DNA of 64,000 nt from Methylobacterium sp. E-066. GTDB taxonomy: Bacteria; Pseudomonadota; Alphaproteobacteria; Rhizobiales; Beijerinckiaceae. Position numbers and translations under genes: made by a program. The stretch is from positions 124,001 through 188,000 of the forward strand of contig NZ_JAKSYO010000183.1 of NCBI RefSeq assembly GCF_022829635.1. Direction: 5' to 3'. Below are positions 1 to 8,575 of this stretch, one piece after another (the first letter of the stretch is position 1; each line of letters starts with the position of its first letter). Below the pieces are notes generated by a model. It was given only the letters and a program-made list of their open reading frames with translations. It did not search any database and had not been told where the DNA came from.

Positions 1-2
1 CA

Positions 3-65
3 GCGAAGGCCGGCTGCGACATGCTGCACCGGGCGGCCCATGCGTGGTCGACCGTTCCTCCCTAG
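3..65 (+). CDS. Possible C-terminal end of a gene entering from the left
   Basis: An open frame runs from the window edge to a TAG at 63-65 and encodes about 20 residues ending in WSTVPP. It would be the tail of a gene that starts outside the window, just before the uracil-DNA glycosylase. With so little sequence, chance openness cannot be excluded and no function can be given. Confidence 0.25.
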   Translation, partial: AKAGCDMLHRAAHAWSTVPP

Positions 66-99
66 CCACCGTGGCCCCGCCCCGCAACCGCGAGATCCG

Positions 100-789
100 A
101 TGTCCGACACGCCCGTGGCCGCCGCGCTCGCCGCCTTCCGCGCCTCCGGATCCCCCTGGCTGGCGCTGCCGTTCTTCGCAGGCGGGGCGGCCGACGCGGT
201 CGCGGCCCGAGTCGATGCCCGGATCGCCGCTGGCGCGCGGGTGCTGCCGGCGCCCGCCGACATCTTCCGGGCGCTCACCGACACGCCGCTGCCGGCTGTG
301 CGCGCGGTCATCCTCGGGCAGGACCCCTACCCGACCCCGGGCGACGCCAACGGCCTCGCCTTCTCGTATGTGGGCGCGGGCCGGCTGCCGGCCTCCCTGC
401 GGGTGATCCTGGCCGAGGCCGGATCCGAGCGATCCGCCGGGGGCGACCTGACACCCTGGGCGCGGCAGGGCGTGCTGCTGCTCAACAGCGCGCTGACCGT
501 GGAGGCCGGCAAGGCTGGGGCGCATCTGCGCTACGGCTGGTCGGCGCTCACCGACGAGGCCGTCGCCGCCGTCTCGGCGCGGCTGGAGCCGGCCGTCTTC
601 CTGCTCTGGGGCGCCCAGGCCCGCGCCCGGACGGCGCTGATCGATTCGGCGCGCCACGGCGTGTTCGAGAGCGGACACCCCTCCCCGCTCAACCGCGCCC
701 GGGATTTCCCGGGCTCGGACCCGTTCGGCCGGGCCAATGGCTGGCTGGCCGAGCGCGGAGTTCCGCCGATCATGTGGCGTCTGGGCTAG
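100..789 (+). CDS. ung: Uracil-DNA glycosylase, family 1 type
   Basis: Removes uracil from DNA to begin base-excision repair. The 229-residue protein shows the water-activating motif as GQDPYP (residues 73-78, catalytic Asp75), the WARQGVLLLN core (120-129) and the HPSPLNR loop (193-199, His193). The last residue of the first motif is Pro where E. coli Ung has His, and HPSPLN replaces HPSPLS. The ATG at 100 gives the family-like length; an in-frame ATG at 40 would add a low-complexity leader. The gene faces a convergent secreted-protein gene 4 bp after its stop. The family call is firm; the motif change is a variation seen directly. Confidence 0.92.
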   Translation: MSDTPVAAALAAFRASGSPWLALPFFAGGAADAVAARVDARIAAGARVLPAPADIFRALTDTPLPAVRAVILGQDPYPTPGDANGLAFSYVGAGRLPASLRVILAEAGSERSAGGDLTPWARQGVLLLNSALTVEAGKAGAHLRYGWSALTDEAVAAVSARLEPAVFLLWGAQARARTALIDSARHGVFESGHPSPLNRARDFPGSDPFGRANGWLAERGVPPIMWRLG

Positions 790-793
790 AGGC

Positions 794-1216
794 TTACTGC
801 GCCGGCTTGACAGTCTCTGCCGGCTTGGCGGGCTCCGCCGAGGGCGGTGCGCCGGTGGTCTGTCCGGCCGGCAGCAGGACGTTCTTGGCGACCGCACCCT
901 CCGGCCCATACTCGCCGGCCACCGCCAGGCAGGCCTGGTCGCGGTTCTGGGCCATCTGATTCGACATCAGCGTGAACATGGTCTGCACCCGGTTGCCGAA
1001 CGGCCCCCGCGGCTGGACGTCGTCCACCCGCACGTTCTGCTTCGCCAGAAGGCCCTCGAACGCCTCGTTGCCGATCCGGTAGCCGCAGACATTCGAGGCC
1101 GCGAAGATGTAGGCGGCGAATTCCAGGGCGCGGGGGGACGGGGCGTTCCGGATCTGCGCCTGCGCCGGCAGGGCCGCGAGGGTCAGGGCGAGGGCGGCGG
1201 GGGCGATCTGGCGCAT
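794..1216 (-). CDS. Small exported protein of unknown function
   Basis: A 140-residue protein with a clear Sec signal peptide (MRQIAPAALALTLAALPAQA, about residues 1-20, Ala-X-Ala cleavage). The mature part contains two Cys residues and ends in a Pro/Ala-rich tail. The ATG at 1216 is preceded by a GAGGA ribosome binding site about 9 bp upstream; a longer frame upstream is Arg-rich and unlikely to be translated. It should act in the periplasm or envelope. I do not recognise a domain. Its stop lies 4 bp from that of ung, so the two genes are convergent. Confidence 0.75.
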   Translation of the reverse strand: MRQIAPAALALTLAALPAQAQIRNAPSPRALEFAAYIFAASNVCGYRIGNEAFEGLLAKQNVRVDDVQPRGPFGNRVQTMFTLMSNQMAQNRDQACLAVAGEYGPEGAVAKNVLLPAGQTTGAPPSAEPAKPAETVKPAQ

Positions 1217-1488
1217 GGGTCGGCGTTTCCTCGGTCGGCGCGACCTCTTCCGGGCCGCCCGTTTCACGCGGGACATAGGCCGGTCCGAGCCGAGGGCCAA
1301 TGCGACCGAATTCGCTGCAAATTGCGGTCGGCCGTTCATCATCGATTCGGCATAGGCGCAGTCCCAGCCGTCCGGAGCCGTGAAAAGCGGCCAGTGTTCC
1401 GGTGATCTGCGAACGTGAGACAGAGTGTTAACCCGCCCGCGTCACGCCAAGGTCCACCGTTTATCCAGATCCAGGCGGTTCGCAGCGT

Positions 1489-1950
1489 ATGTTTGGCGTG
1501 AACTCCACTGTCGCAGACATTCCCGTCCCCACGCCGGTCGCGCGTGATGCCGATCGGCGCCTCCGATCCGGGCTCGCCCTCGCCTCCGGCGACCGGCGCG
1601 CCGCCCCGGCGATCTGCCCCAACCGGGTCGCTCACTGGGCCTTCGGCGAAGGCCTGCGCCCTGGCGAGACCGTCGCCCTCCTGGTCCGCGACCTCGCTCA
1701 GGCGGAGGCGATGCGCCTCGGTCTGGCCCGGATCGGGGTCCGGGTGGTCGCGCTCGACGGCAGTCGCCGCGGCGAGGCGCTCGCCGACAGCCTGGCTTTC
1801 TCGGGTGCCACGCTGGCGATCGTCGATACCGCTCTTGCCGACGCCTATGCCGGCGTGATGGGCCGCCTCGCCTCCTATCCGAGCGTGTGGTGGAACGGCC
1901 CGGGGGCGGATTTCGCCAGCCTCGATCTGGCTCTGGCCGAGCAGGGCTGA
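1489..1950 (+). CDS. Stand-alone N-terminal-like fragment of an acyl-CoA synthetase (AMP-binding family)
   Basis: A 153-residue protein. Residues about 40-115 (PNRVAHWAFGEGLRPGETVA, then LGLARIGVRVVALDGSRRG) resemble the substrate-side N-terminus of long-chain/FATP-type acyl-CoA synthetases, where N-R-x-A-x-W and the LGLTRVGAV-type segment are typical. The C-terminal VWWNG...FASLDLALA also follows that family's order. The AMP-binding core and the P-loop are absent and do not continue in another frame before the next gene. It therefore cannot be a complete synthetase. It lies 93 bp upstream of an enoyl-CoA hydratase gene in the same direction. It may be a relic or a domain with a new role; homology is inferred by eye. 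Confidence 0.6.
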   Translation: MFGVNSTVADIPVPTPVARDADRRLRSGLALASGDRRAAPAICPNRVAHWAFGEGLRPGETVALLVRDLAQAEAMRLGLARIGVRVVALDGSRRGEALADSLAFSGATLAIVDTALADAYAGVMGRLASYPSVWWNGPGADFASLDLALAEQG

Positions 1951-2043
1951 GGTCGGCCTTCTGCACCACGCCACCGGCATGCTAGCCTTCCGGCCATAAA
2001 CCGGCTCCGCACGATCAAGGGGCCGGAACCGGGAGACGTCGCC

Positions 2044-2850
2044 ATGTCCGCAGCCCTCGCCGCGCCCAACCCCGCGGACGCCCCCGTCCTGCTGCGCCAC
2101 GATGCCGACGGTGTCGCGACCCTGACGCTGAACCGTCCGCAGGCGCGCAACGCCCTGTCGATGGCGCTCATGAATGCGCTCCAGGATGCCCTCGACGCGA
2201 TCCGGGAGGATTCGTCGGTGCGGGTCGTCATCCTGCGCGGGGCGGGGCCGGCCTTCTGCGCCGGCCACGACCTCAAGGAGATGCGCGCCGATCCCTCCCG
2301 GGCGGCGACCGAGGCGGTGTTCCGCACCTGCGCCCGGCTGATGCTGAGCCTCACGCGGATGCCGCAGCCGGTGATCGCCCAGGTCCACGGCATCGCCACC
2401 GCGGCCGGATGCCAGCTCGTCGCCACCTGCGACCTCGCGCTCTGTACCGAGGAGGCCCGGTTCGCCACGCCCGGCGTGCAGATCGGCCTGTTCTGCTCCA
2501 CCCCGATGGTCGCCCTGTCGCGGGCGGTGTCGCGCAAGGCCGCCCTGGAGATGCTGCTGGTCGGCGAGCCGATCGACGCGCGGGAGGCGCTGCGGATCGG
2601 CCTCGTCAACCGCGTCGTGCCGGCCGCGGAACTGGAGGGCGCGGTGGCCGCGATGGCGCAAAAAATCGCCCGGAAGGCGCGGCGGGTCGTGGCGATCGGC
2701 AAGGCGGCGTTCAGCCGGCAGATCGAGATGGGCCTGGAGGAGGCCTACGGCTACGCCGCCGAGGTCATGACCCGGAACATGTTGATGGCCGACGCCCAGG
2801 AGGGCATCGACGCCTTCATCGGAAAACGCCCCCCGCGCTGGGAGGCCTGA
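2044..2850 (+). CDS. Enoyl-CoA hydratase/isomerase family protein
   Basis: Crotonase-fold enzyme of 268 residues, which hydrates or isomerises enoyl-CoA thioesters in the cytoplasm. Visible blocks are the N-terminal TLTLNRPQARNALS, the first oxyanion-hole segment FCAGHDLKEM (about residues 74-83) and the second segment AQVHGIATAAGCQLVATCDL (about 113-132), followed by FATPGVQIGLFCSTPM. The overall pattern is like the mammalian ECHDC3 group. The usual second catalytic Glu position is not obvious, so the exact reaction is uncertain. The ATG at 2044 follows GGGAGACGTCGCC. It may be co-transcribed with the synthetase-like fragment upstream. Confidence 0.88.
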   Translation: MSAALAAPNPADAPVLLRHDADGVATLTLNRPQARNALSMALMNALQDALDAIREDSSVRVVILRGAGPAFCAGHDLKEMRADPSRAATEAVFRTCARLMLSLTRMPQPVIAQVHGIATAAGCQLVATCDLALCTEEARFATPGVQIGLFCSTPMVALSRAVSRKAALEMLLVGEPIDAREALRIGLVNRVVPAAELEGAVAAMAQKIARKARRVVAIGKAAFSRQIEMGLEEAYGYAAEVMTRNMLMADAQEGIDAFIGKRPPRWEA

Positions 2851-2974
2851 GCGGGCCCCGCGCGATACGACGCAGGCCCCATGCGCCGGGATGCGTAGGT
2901 TCCGGGGCCGTCCTGCCCTAGGGTAACCGGATGTCCTGTCCTGCCGGGCTCGGCGCCTCCCCACGGAACGGCTG

Positions 2975-3289
2975 ATGAGCAGCATCGACCTGTTCGGACT
3001 GACGCTGGCCTTCGTCGGCGCCATGCCGCCGCCCCGGCCGCCGCGTCCGCGGCCGGACCGGGCGACCTGGGCCGCCGCCCTGCTGTTCGGCGGCATCTGC
3101 CTCGGCACGGTCGGGCCGATGATCACGATCTGGAGCTTCCACCGCCCCTATGCCGAGGCCAAGGCCCGCTGCATCGCCGATGGCGGCCGGATCCTGTACG
3201 CGGCCCTCGACGGCAGCGGCCCCTATCGCTGTGCGCGGCCCGTGGGCGCCGCGGATGCCGGCGCGCAGACGGCCCTGCGGGCGTATTAA
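2975..3289 (+). CDS. Small single-span membrane protein, unknown
   Basis: A 104-residue protein with a Pro/Arg-rich segment at about residues 19-30 and a hydrophobic helix at about 33-52 (WAAALLFGGICLGTVGPMIT). A short C-terminal domain follows, with two Cys (RCIADGG and YRCARPV) that could form a disulfide. Codon use matches its neighbours. No family is recognised. It sits between the enoyl-CoA hydratase and cardiolipin synthase genes on the same strand. Confidence 0.65.
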   Translation: MSSIDLFGLTLAFVGAMPPPRPPRPRPDRATWAAALLFGGICLGTVGPMITIWSFHRPYAEAKARCIADGGRILYAALDGSGPYRCARPVGAADAGAQTALRAY

Positions 3290-3355
3290 ATCCGCGCTCC
3301 GGCGTTTCCATCGGCTATATCCGGCGCCGTCTGACGCGAACCGGATGCCGAGACC

Positions 3356-4792
3356 TTGGAAGACGCGCTGTATCGGTGGCTGCAATCCACCGCCCTGTTG
3401 CGGGCGGATGTCGCCGCGCTCATCGGCATTACCCTGGCGCTCGGCGTCACCCTGCACGCCCTCCTGCGCAAGCGCCGGGTCAGCGTCGCGGTCGGGTGGA
3501 TCGGTCTCGCTTGGCTGTCGCCGATCTTCGGCACCGCGCTCTACCTGACCTTCGGCATCAACCGCGTCTCGCGCCGCGCCCGAAAGCTGCGCACAAAACC
3601 CTCCGACGCAACGCATCTTCCCGATACCGACGACGCCGTGGTGCCGGAGACCCTCTGGCCCCTCGACCGGGCGATCCGGCGGATCACCGGCCTGCCGGCG
3701 TTTGCGGGCAACGACGTGCAGATGTTCCGCAACGGCGATACCGGCTACCCGGCCATGCTGGCGGCGATCCGCGCCGCGAAGGCCAGCATCGGCCTGTCGA
3801 GCTACATTTTTCGCGACGACGCGACCGGCCGCGAGTTCTGCGACGCGCTGGCCGAGGCCAAGGCCCGGGGCGTCAAGGTCCGGGTCATCATCGACGGGAT
3901 CGGCGGCGGCTATTTTCGCGCGCCGGTCTATCACCGGCTGACCAGCCTCGGGGTGCCGGCGGCCCTGTTCATGCACTCCGCCCTGCCCTGGCGGATGCCG
4001 TTCCTCAACCTGCGCTCGCACAAGAAGCTACTGATCATCGACGGGCGTGTGGCCTTCACGGGCGGCCTCAACATCTCGCAGCCGAACCGCGTCGCGCTGA
4101 AGCCCGAGCACCCGATCCGCGACACGCATTTCCGGCTCCGCGGACCGGTGGTCGAGCAACTCGCCGCGGCCTTCGCGGCCGACTGGGCCTTCGTCGACGG
4201 CGAGATCCTGGATTCCGCGCCCTGGTTCGCCGACCTGGAGCCGGAGGGGACCAGCATCGCCCGCGTGGTCACCTCGGGGCCGGACGCCGACGTGGAGAAG
4301 ATCGAGCAGGTGGTCCTCCAGGCGCTCGCCTGCGCGCGCCGCACCGTCCGGTTCGTGACCCCCTACTTCCTGCCCGACGAGCTGGTCACCGGCGCCCTCG
4401 CCCAGGCCGCGACACGGGGCATCACCGTGGACGTGATCATCCCCCGGGTGAGCGATCACCCGTTCATCGACTGGGCGACGCGGGCCCATCTCGACCCGCT
4501 GCTCCGGGCCGGCGTGCGGGTCTGGCTCGACGAGCCGCCCTTCGACCACTCGAAAGCGATGGTGGTGGACGACGTCTGGTGCTTCGTCGGCAGCGCGAAC
4601 TGGGACATGCGCAGCTTCCGGCTCAATTTCGAGTTGAACGTCGAGATCATCGACCCGGATCTGGCAGCCCAGCTCGACACGTTCATGCGCGGCAAGATGG
4701 AGGCGCGCCTCAGCCGGGAGGACCTCGCCGCACGCGCATTGCCGATCCGTTTGCGCGACGCAGGCGTGCGACTGCTGCTGCCATACCTTTGA
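3356..4792 (+). CDS. cls: Cardiolipin synthase (two HKD motifs)
   Basis: Condenses phosphatidylglycerol into cardiolipin at the inner membrane. The 478-residue protein has two N-terminal hydrophobic helices (about residues 18-35 and 43-65). It then has two phospholipase D HKD motifs: SHKKLLIIDGRVAFTGGLN in the middle and DHSKAMVVDDVWCFVGSAN near the C-terminus. Length and domain order fit bacterial Cls. The only suitable start is TTG at 3356; the nearby ATG at 3343 is out of frame. The last 83 bp overlap the convergent phosphoesterase gene. Other PLD-family roles are possible but less likely given the membrane anchors. Confidence 0.9.
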   Translation: MEDALYRWLQSTALLRADVAALIGITLALGVTLHALLRKRRVSVAVGWIGLAWLSPIFGTALYLTFGINRVSRRARKLRTKPSDATHLPDTDDAVVPETLWPLDRAIRRITGLPAFAGNDVQMFRNGDTGYPAMLAAIRAAKASIGLSSYIFRDDATGREFCDALAEAKARGVKVRVIIDGIGGGYFRAPVYHRLTSLGVPAALFMHSALPWRMPFLNLRSHKKLLIIDGRVAFTGGLNISQPNRVALKPEHPIRDTHFRLRGPVVEQLAAAFAADWAFVDGEILDSAPWFADLEPEGTSIARVVTSGPDADVEKIEQVVLQALACARRTVRFVTPYFLPDELVTGALAQAATRGITVDVIIPRVSDHPFIDWATRAHLDPLLRAGVRVWLDEPPFDHSKAMVVDDVWCFVGSANWDMRSFRLNFELNVEIIDPDLAAQLDTFMRGKMEARLSREDLAARALPIRLRDAGVRLLLPYL

Positions 4793-5489
4793 AGCGCGCG
4801 GGGGCGTGCGCCTCTGGCGCCGGCCCGAGATGGACCACGATCGGCCGGTGGTCGGAGGGGCCGCGCGGCAGCACGGCGTGCGCGTGGCAGATCAGGCCGC
4901 GGGCGAGGCAGCGGTCGAGCCGGAGCGGCAGCACCTCGACCATGGCGTGGGTCGGCCGGCGCGGGCCGACATCGCGAAAGCCCGGGATCATCGCCGGGCC
5001 GACGATGTTGTAGTCGCCGAGCACCGCGGCCCGCTGCGGCAGCTCGCCGACGATGCGGCGCAGCTGGCGGCGGTTCAGCATCTGCCCGTGCGACAGGTGG
5101 ACGTTGGCGATTCCGAACTCGCCCAGATCGAGCACCTGGCAGACCCGGTGCACCAGGGCGCCGGCGGGGAGCGTGATCACCCGCGGCGCGTTCGGGAACG
5201 GTTTCGGGCTCCACATCGCGAGCCCGTGGATCCGCCCCGGCAGCGGCGCCCAGGCGTAATGGCCGCCGATCCGGTCGCGCAGGAAGCCGATCCCCCGGGT
5301 CGCCTCCTGCATCAGCAGCAGGTCGGGCTTCTCCTGTTCGACCAGGGCGACCACATCGTCCACCGCCGCTCCGGTGCGGCGCAGCAGGTTCCAGCTCACG
5401 ATCTTGAACGGCGCATGCGGCCGGTCCGCCGGACGGATCGGGAGCGCCGCGGCGAGGCCGGACCGGGCCGGAGGGGTGACGCTGTTCAT
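4710..5489 (-). CDS. Endonuclease/exonuclease/phosphatase (EEP) family protein
   Basis: A 259-residue cytoplasmic protein with the EEP metal-dependent phosphoesterase motifs: IVSWNLLRR near the N-terminus, LLLMQEA with the metal-binding Glu, VHLSHG, GDYN and the C-terminal SDHRPIVVHL. This superfamily cleaves phosphodiester or phosphomonoester bonds in DNA, lipids or other substrates; the substrate here cannot be told. The ATG at 5489 was chosen because the upstream extension is Arg-rich and of poor quality. Its 3' end overlaps the cardiolipin synthase gene by 83 bp in convergent orientation, so the two transcripts are antisense to each other there. Confidence 0.85.
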   Translation of the reverse strand: MNSVTPPARSGLAAALPIRPADRPHAPFKIVSWNLLRRTGAAVDDVVALVEQEKPDLLLMQEATRGIGFLRDRIGGHYAWAPLPGRIHGLAMWSPKPFPNAPRVITLPAGALVHRVCQVLDLGEFGIANVHLSHGQMLNRRQLRRIVGELPQRAAVLGDYNIVGPAMIPGFRDVGPRRPTHAMVEVLPLRLDRCLARGLICHAHAVLPRGPSDHRPIVVHLGPAPEAHAPARFKGMAAAVARLRRANGSAMRVRRGPPG

Positions 5490-5918
5490 CGAGCCGGACT
5501 CGTACCTCACCGGGCGGTCCCGCCGCCACCGCCGCGCTTCAACGCGCCGGAGGCTTGGGCGTTCGCTTTGATCATCGCGCTGTAAGACAATGCTGCCGCG
5601 CAGCACATGGGCCGCCAAGCAGCCTTGCGAATGTAAGTCAACGCTTCGTCCGCTTAAGTTATCGATCGGATCGAGTTTTTCGGCAAAATCAGCGAATATC
5701 TCTGAGTAAAATTATTAATTTAACAAATATATCTTTTGATATAAGGATGATATGAGAATGTTGTTTTGATTAAAATTTTCTATATTGTTTTTAAACAGGC
5801 AATAAGAGACAAAAATTATACATAAAAGCCACCGTGTGTTGTTTTTTATGTGCTTGTGAGGGCGCCGTCGAATTTTTTCACTTGGAAAGATCAAATGCAC
5901 TTAGCCCAGCACGCAATT
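5490..5918. other. AT-rich intergenic stretch
   Basis: From about 5640 to 5900 the base composition drops sharply, with A/T runs unlike the surroundings. A 6-bp inverted repeat (TATATC, four T, GATATA) lies at 5728-5743. Short frames here have no ribosome binding site and no plausible protein. The stretch forms the right-hand flank, in the sense of transcription, of the HEAT-like gene. Confidence 0.7.
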
Positions 5919-6959
5919 TCATGTACCTGATCCGGGTCCGATAGCGCTCGGCCGCAAAATAAATTCTGCGCGTTCTCGCACTGATGGGGAGCGGTCCGCC
6001 AAAAGCGGTGCGGCGAACGCTCTGGCTTCTGTTGTACCAGGTAGGTACCGAATGACGCCGGTAAGCGCTTCCCTGCGCACAACGGCCGAACGGTCATTGA
6101 CGCCGTGTGCTATGAGTGCCGTCCTGGATAGAGCTAAGTTTATGATGCGGTGATCGAAAGCAGCAACTTGACGCCGTAATCCCATTGATTTGTCGATCCA
6201 CTGCCAAACGGTGCCCGAAGGCCATTCCGCTTTGCGGTCAATTAGAACTTTGAGTGCAAGGGCCCGGACGGACGGCTGGATTGCCTCATAGGCTATCTTT
6301 TCCAAGTGCTGATCGAGTGCAGGTGTGCGCAAAGCTTCACGGAGCGTCGATGCCTGCGGACCCGTTCTCTGACATGCGATAAGCTCGGCCAGCTGCGCCG
6401 CCACGTCGGCACGACTAAACACCCGGTCCAGAACCGCGCGCTCGCCTCGCCATCTGCCCCAGCTCGCTTGGCGCACCAGCAGCTCCGCTGCTGCGCGAGC
6501 CACAATTGAGGGGGAGGTGACAGTAAACGACCGGTTTGCGCAGCGAATCGCCGCTTCGCGGACGGGCGCGACCCAATCATTCAACCGCCAAACAACTGCC
6601 GCAAACAAGAATGGGCTGGGCAGGCCGCCTGTAATTTTTAGGAGCGCTGCCTCGCGGAGGCGACCATCACGGTGAAAAATAAAAAGGTATTCGAGGCCTG
6701 GCATTCGAAGCAATTGCTCGGATTGATTCGGGCGCGGCGACAGCAACCTGCCCCAGAGGGGCTGTGGCGGATGGCGATACAAGCCGGCGACATTCGCAAT
6801 CTCTCCGTCCAACCTCGCGACATGGCTAGGCTCCAGGCTGCCCAGTAAATCCAGAGCAAGCTTAAGTTCGAAGCTAGCGTCACCACCATCTCGGAGTTTA
6901 GTGCCGACTGCGGTCAGCGCTTGGAACAAATCTGCATGAAGAAGTTTTAATCGAGTCAT
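5919..6959 (-). CDS. HEAT-repeat-like protein in an AT-rich islet, possibly truncated by a frameshift
   Basis: A 346-residue, probably all-helical protein. Repeats with the pattern REAAL...RLNDWVAPVREAA (about residues 100-140), SAVVRREAL and SPSVRERAE near the C-terminus look like HEAT/armadillo units. No enzyme motif, signal peptide or membrane segment is visible. Its GC content is lower than the neighbours, and both flanks are strongly AT-rich, which suggests horizontal gain. Just before its stop, the +2 frame continues with a repeat-like sequence (IYFAAERYRTRIRY) for about 30 codons to a stop near 5878. The natural C-terminus may therefore have been lost by an indel. The function is unknown; a protein-protein scaffold role is only an inference. 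Confidence 0.65.
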   Translation of the reverse strand: MTRLKLLHADLFQALTAVGTKLRDGGDASFELKLALDLLGSLEPSHVARLDGEIANVAGLYRHPPQPLWGRLLSPRPNQSEQLLRMPGLEYLFIFHRDGRLREAALLKITGGLPSPFLFAAVVWRLNDWVAPVREAAIRCANRSFTVTSPSIVARAAAELLVRQASWGRWRGERAVLDRVFSRADVAAQLAELIACQRTGPQASTLREALRTPALDQHLEKIAYEAIQPSVRALALKVLIDRKAEWPSGTVWQWIDKSMGLRRQVAAFDHRIINLALSRTALIAHGVNDRSAVVRREALTGVIRYLPGTTEARAFAAPLLADRSPSVRERAEFILRPSAIGPGSGT

Positions 6960-7326
6960 TCAATAGTCCCGTTCAAATCAGATTTCTTAAAATTATCTTA
7001 TCATAAAGCCGTATTATCTTATTTATTCGATTTATTCAAGCGAAATGTTCAGAACTTGATTTATTTTGTAATATTTTTTAGATAATACAATTGAATAATT
7101 TAATATCAAATCTATATCACATAAATTATTTCCGTTAAGCGCGTTCAGTTTTCATGCGTCCGATCTCGGTGATAGTGGTCACGGCTTCTAAAGTTCGTCT
7201 CGGTCGGTCCTTCGTCACACCGAGCTTATTGCCTCGGATGGCGCTTGAGGTCGAACACCCCGTCGGCCTAGAACCCTGACCCGCCCGACGCCCTGCGCCA
7301 TCCCAAGAAATGCTCATCGGAGACCG
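6960..7326. other. AT-rich intergenic stretch upstream of the HEAT-like gene
   Basis: Positions about 6960-7135 are A/T-dominated and would contain the promoter of the minus-strand HEAT-like gene. GC content returns to normal by about 7140. I see no gene, repeat end or integration site here. Confidence 0.65.
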
Positions 7327-8565
7327 ATGTCGGGCTTCAGCTTCATCCACGCGGCGGATCTGCATCTCGGCAGCCCGCTCTCGGGCCTCGCGACGCGTGA
7401 CGCGGAGCTCGCCCGCCGCCTCGCCACCGCCGGGCGGCAGGCCTTCGAGGATCTCGTCAGCCAGGCGATCGAGCGGCGGGTCGCCTTCGTGGTCGTGGCC
7501 GGGGACATCTATGACGGCGACTGGGCCGACAACACGATCGGGCTGTTCTTCGCCCGGCAGGTGGCCCGCCTCGACCGGGCCGGCATCCCGACGATCCTGG
7601 TGCGCGGCAACCACGACGCCGAGAGCGTGATCACCCGCTCGATCACCCTGCCGCCCTCGGTGCATGTGTTCCCAGCGGCCCGGGCCGAGACGCTGCGCCT
7701 CGAATCCCTGCGGGTCGCCGTGCACGGCCGGAGCTTCCAGGCCCGGGCCGTGGAGGAGAACCTGTCGCTGACCTACCCGGCCGCCCTGCCCGGCTGGTTC
7801 AATCTCGGCGTGCTCCACACCTCGTGCACCGGCCACGCGGCGCACGAGACCTACGCCCCCTGTTCGGTCGCCGACCTCACCGCCCGGGGCTACGATTACT
7901 GGGCGCTCGGCCACATCCACGAGTACGCGGAACTGTCCCGGGATCCCTGGATCGTGTTCCCCGGCAACATCCAGGGCCGGAGCGTGCGCGAATGCGGCGC
8001 GAAGGGCGCGGTCCTGGTGGAGGTCGCAGACGGGCGGGTGAACGGGGTCAGTCGCGTCCCCCTCGACCGCGCGCGGTTCGAGCAGGTCACCGTCGACCTG
8101 AGCGAAGCCGCCGACACGCGCGCGGCCCTCGAGAGTGTGGAGACCGCCCTGCGGCCCCTGGCGGAGGTGGCGGCGCAGCGCCTCGTCCTGGTGCGGGTGC
8201 ATCTCGCCGGCACCACCCCGGCCCATGACGCGCTCTCGGCCGACAGAGAAAACGTCACCGCCGAGATCCAGGCCGCCGCCCACCGGCTGCACGAGGATAT
8301 CTGGCTGGAGCGCCTGAAGATCGAGACCCGCCGGCCCCGCGCCCCGGTCGAGGCCTCCGGGGCGGCGATCGACCCGGCGGCCCTGCTCGCCGATCTCGAC
8401 CGCGACCCGGATTTCCGCAGCCGGGCCAAGGCGGCGCTCGCCGAGATCGGCGCCCGCATGCCCGCCACCGCCGCCGCGGAGGCCGATCTGGAGGCCGAGT
8501 TCGACGCGCTCTGCGCCGAGGCCGAGGCGCTGATCCTGGGCCGCCTCGGCGGCCGGCATTGCTGA
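7327..8565 (+). CDS. SbcD/Mre11-like DNA repair exonuclease (YhaO type)
   Basis: Metallophosphoesterase nuclease subunit of 412 residues. Metal-binding motifs are in order: HAADLHLG (Asp11, His13), AGDIYDGD (Asp60), RGNHD (94-97), LHTSCTGH and LGHIHEY. As in Mre11/SbcD, it should process DNA ends together with an SMC-like ATPase. That partner is the next gene, 10 bp downstream, and the pair matches the YhaO/YhaN arrangement rather than classical SbcCD. The C-terminal third is Ala/Glu-rich and probably binds the partner. The ATG at 7327 gives the expected short N-terminus before the first motif. Confidence 0.9.
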   Translation: MSGFSFIHAADLHLGSPLSGLATRDAELARRLATAGRQAFEDLVSQAIERRVAFVVVAGDIYDGDWADNTIGLFFARQVARLDRAGIPTILVRGNHDAESVITRSITLPPSVHVFPAARAETLRLESLRVAVHGRSFQARAVEENLSLTYPAALPGWFNLGVLHTSCTGHAAHETYAPCSVADLTARGYDYWALGHIHEYAELSRDPWIVFPGNIQGRSVRECGAKGAVLVEVADGRVNGVSRVPLDRARFEQVTVDLSEAADTRAALESVETALRPLAEVAAQRLVLVRVHLAGTTPAHDALSADRENVTAEIQAAAHRLHEDIWLERLKIETRRPRAPVEASGAAIDPAALLADLDRDPDFRSRAKAALAEIGARMPATAAAEADLEAEFDALCAEAEALILGRLGGRHC

Positions 8566-8575
8566 GGCGCGCAAA

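Noticed and set aside
5715..5900. Short minus-strand frame in the AT-rich flank
   Set aside because: Base composition alone explains its Asn/Ile/Lys-rich product; no start signal.
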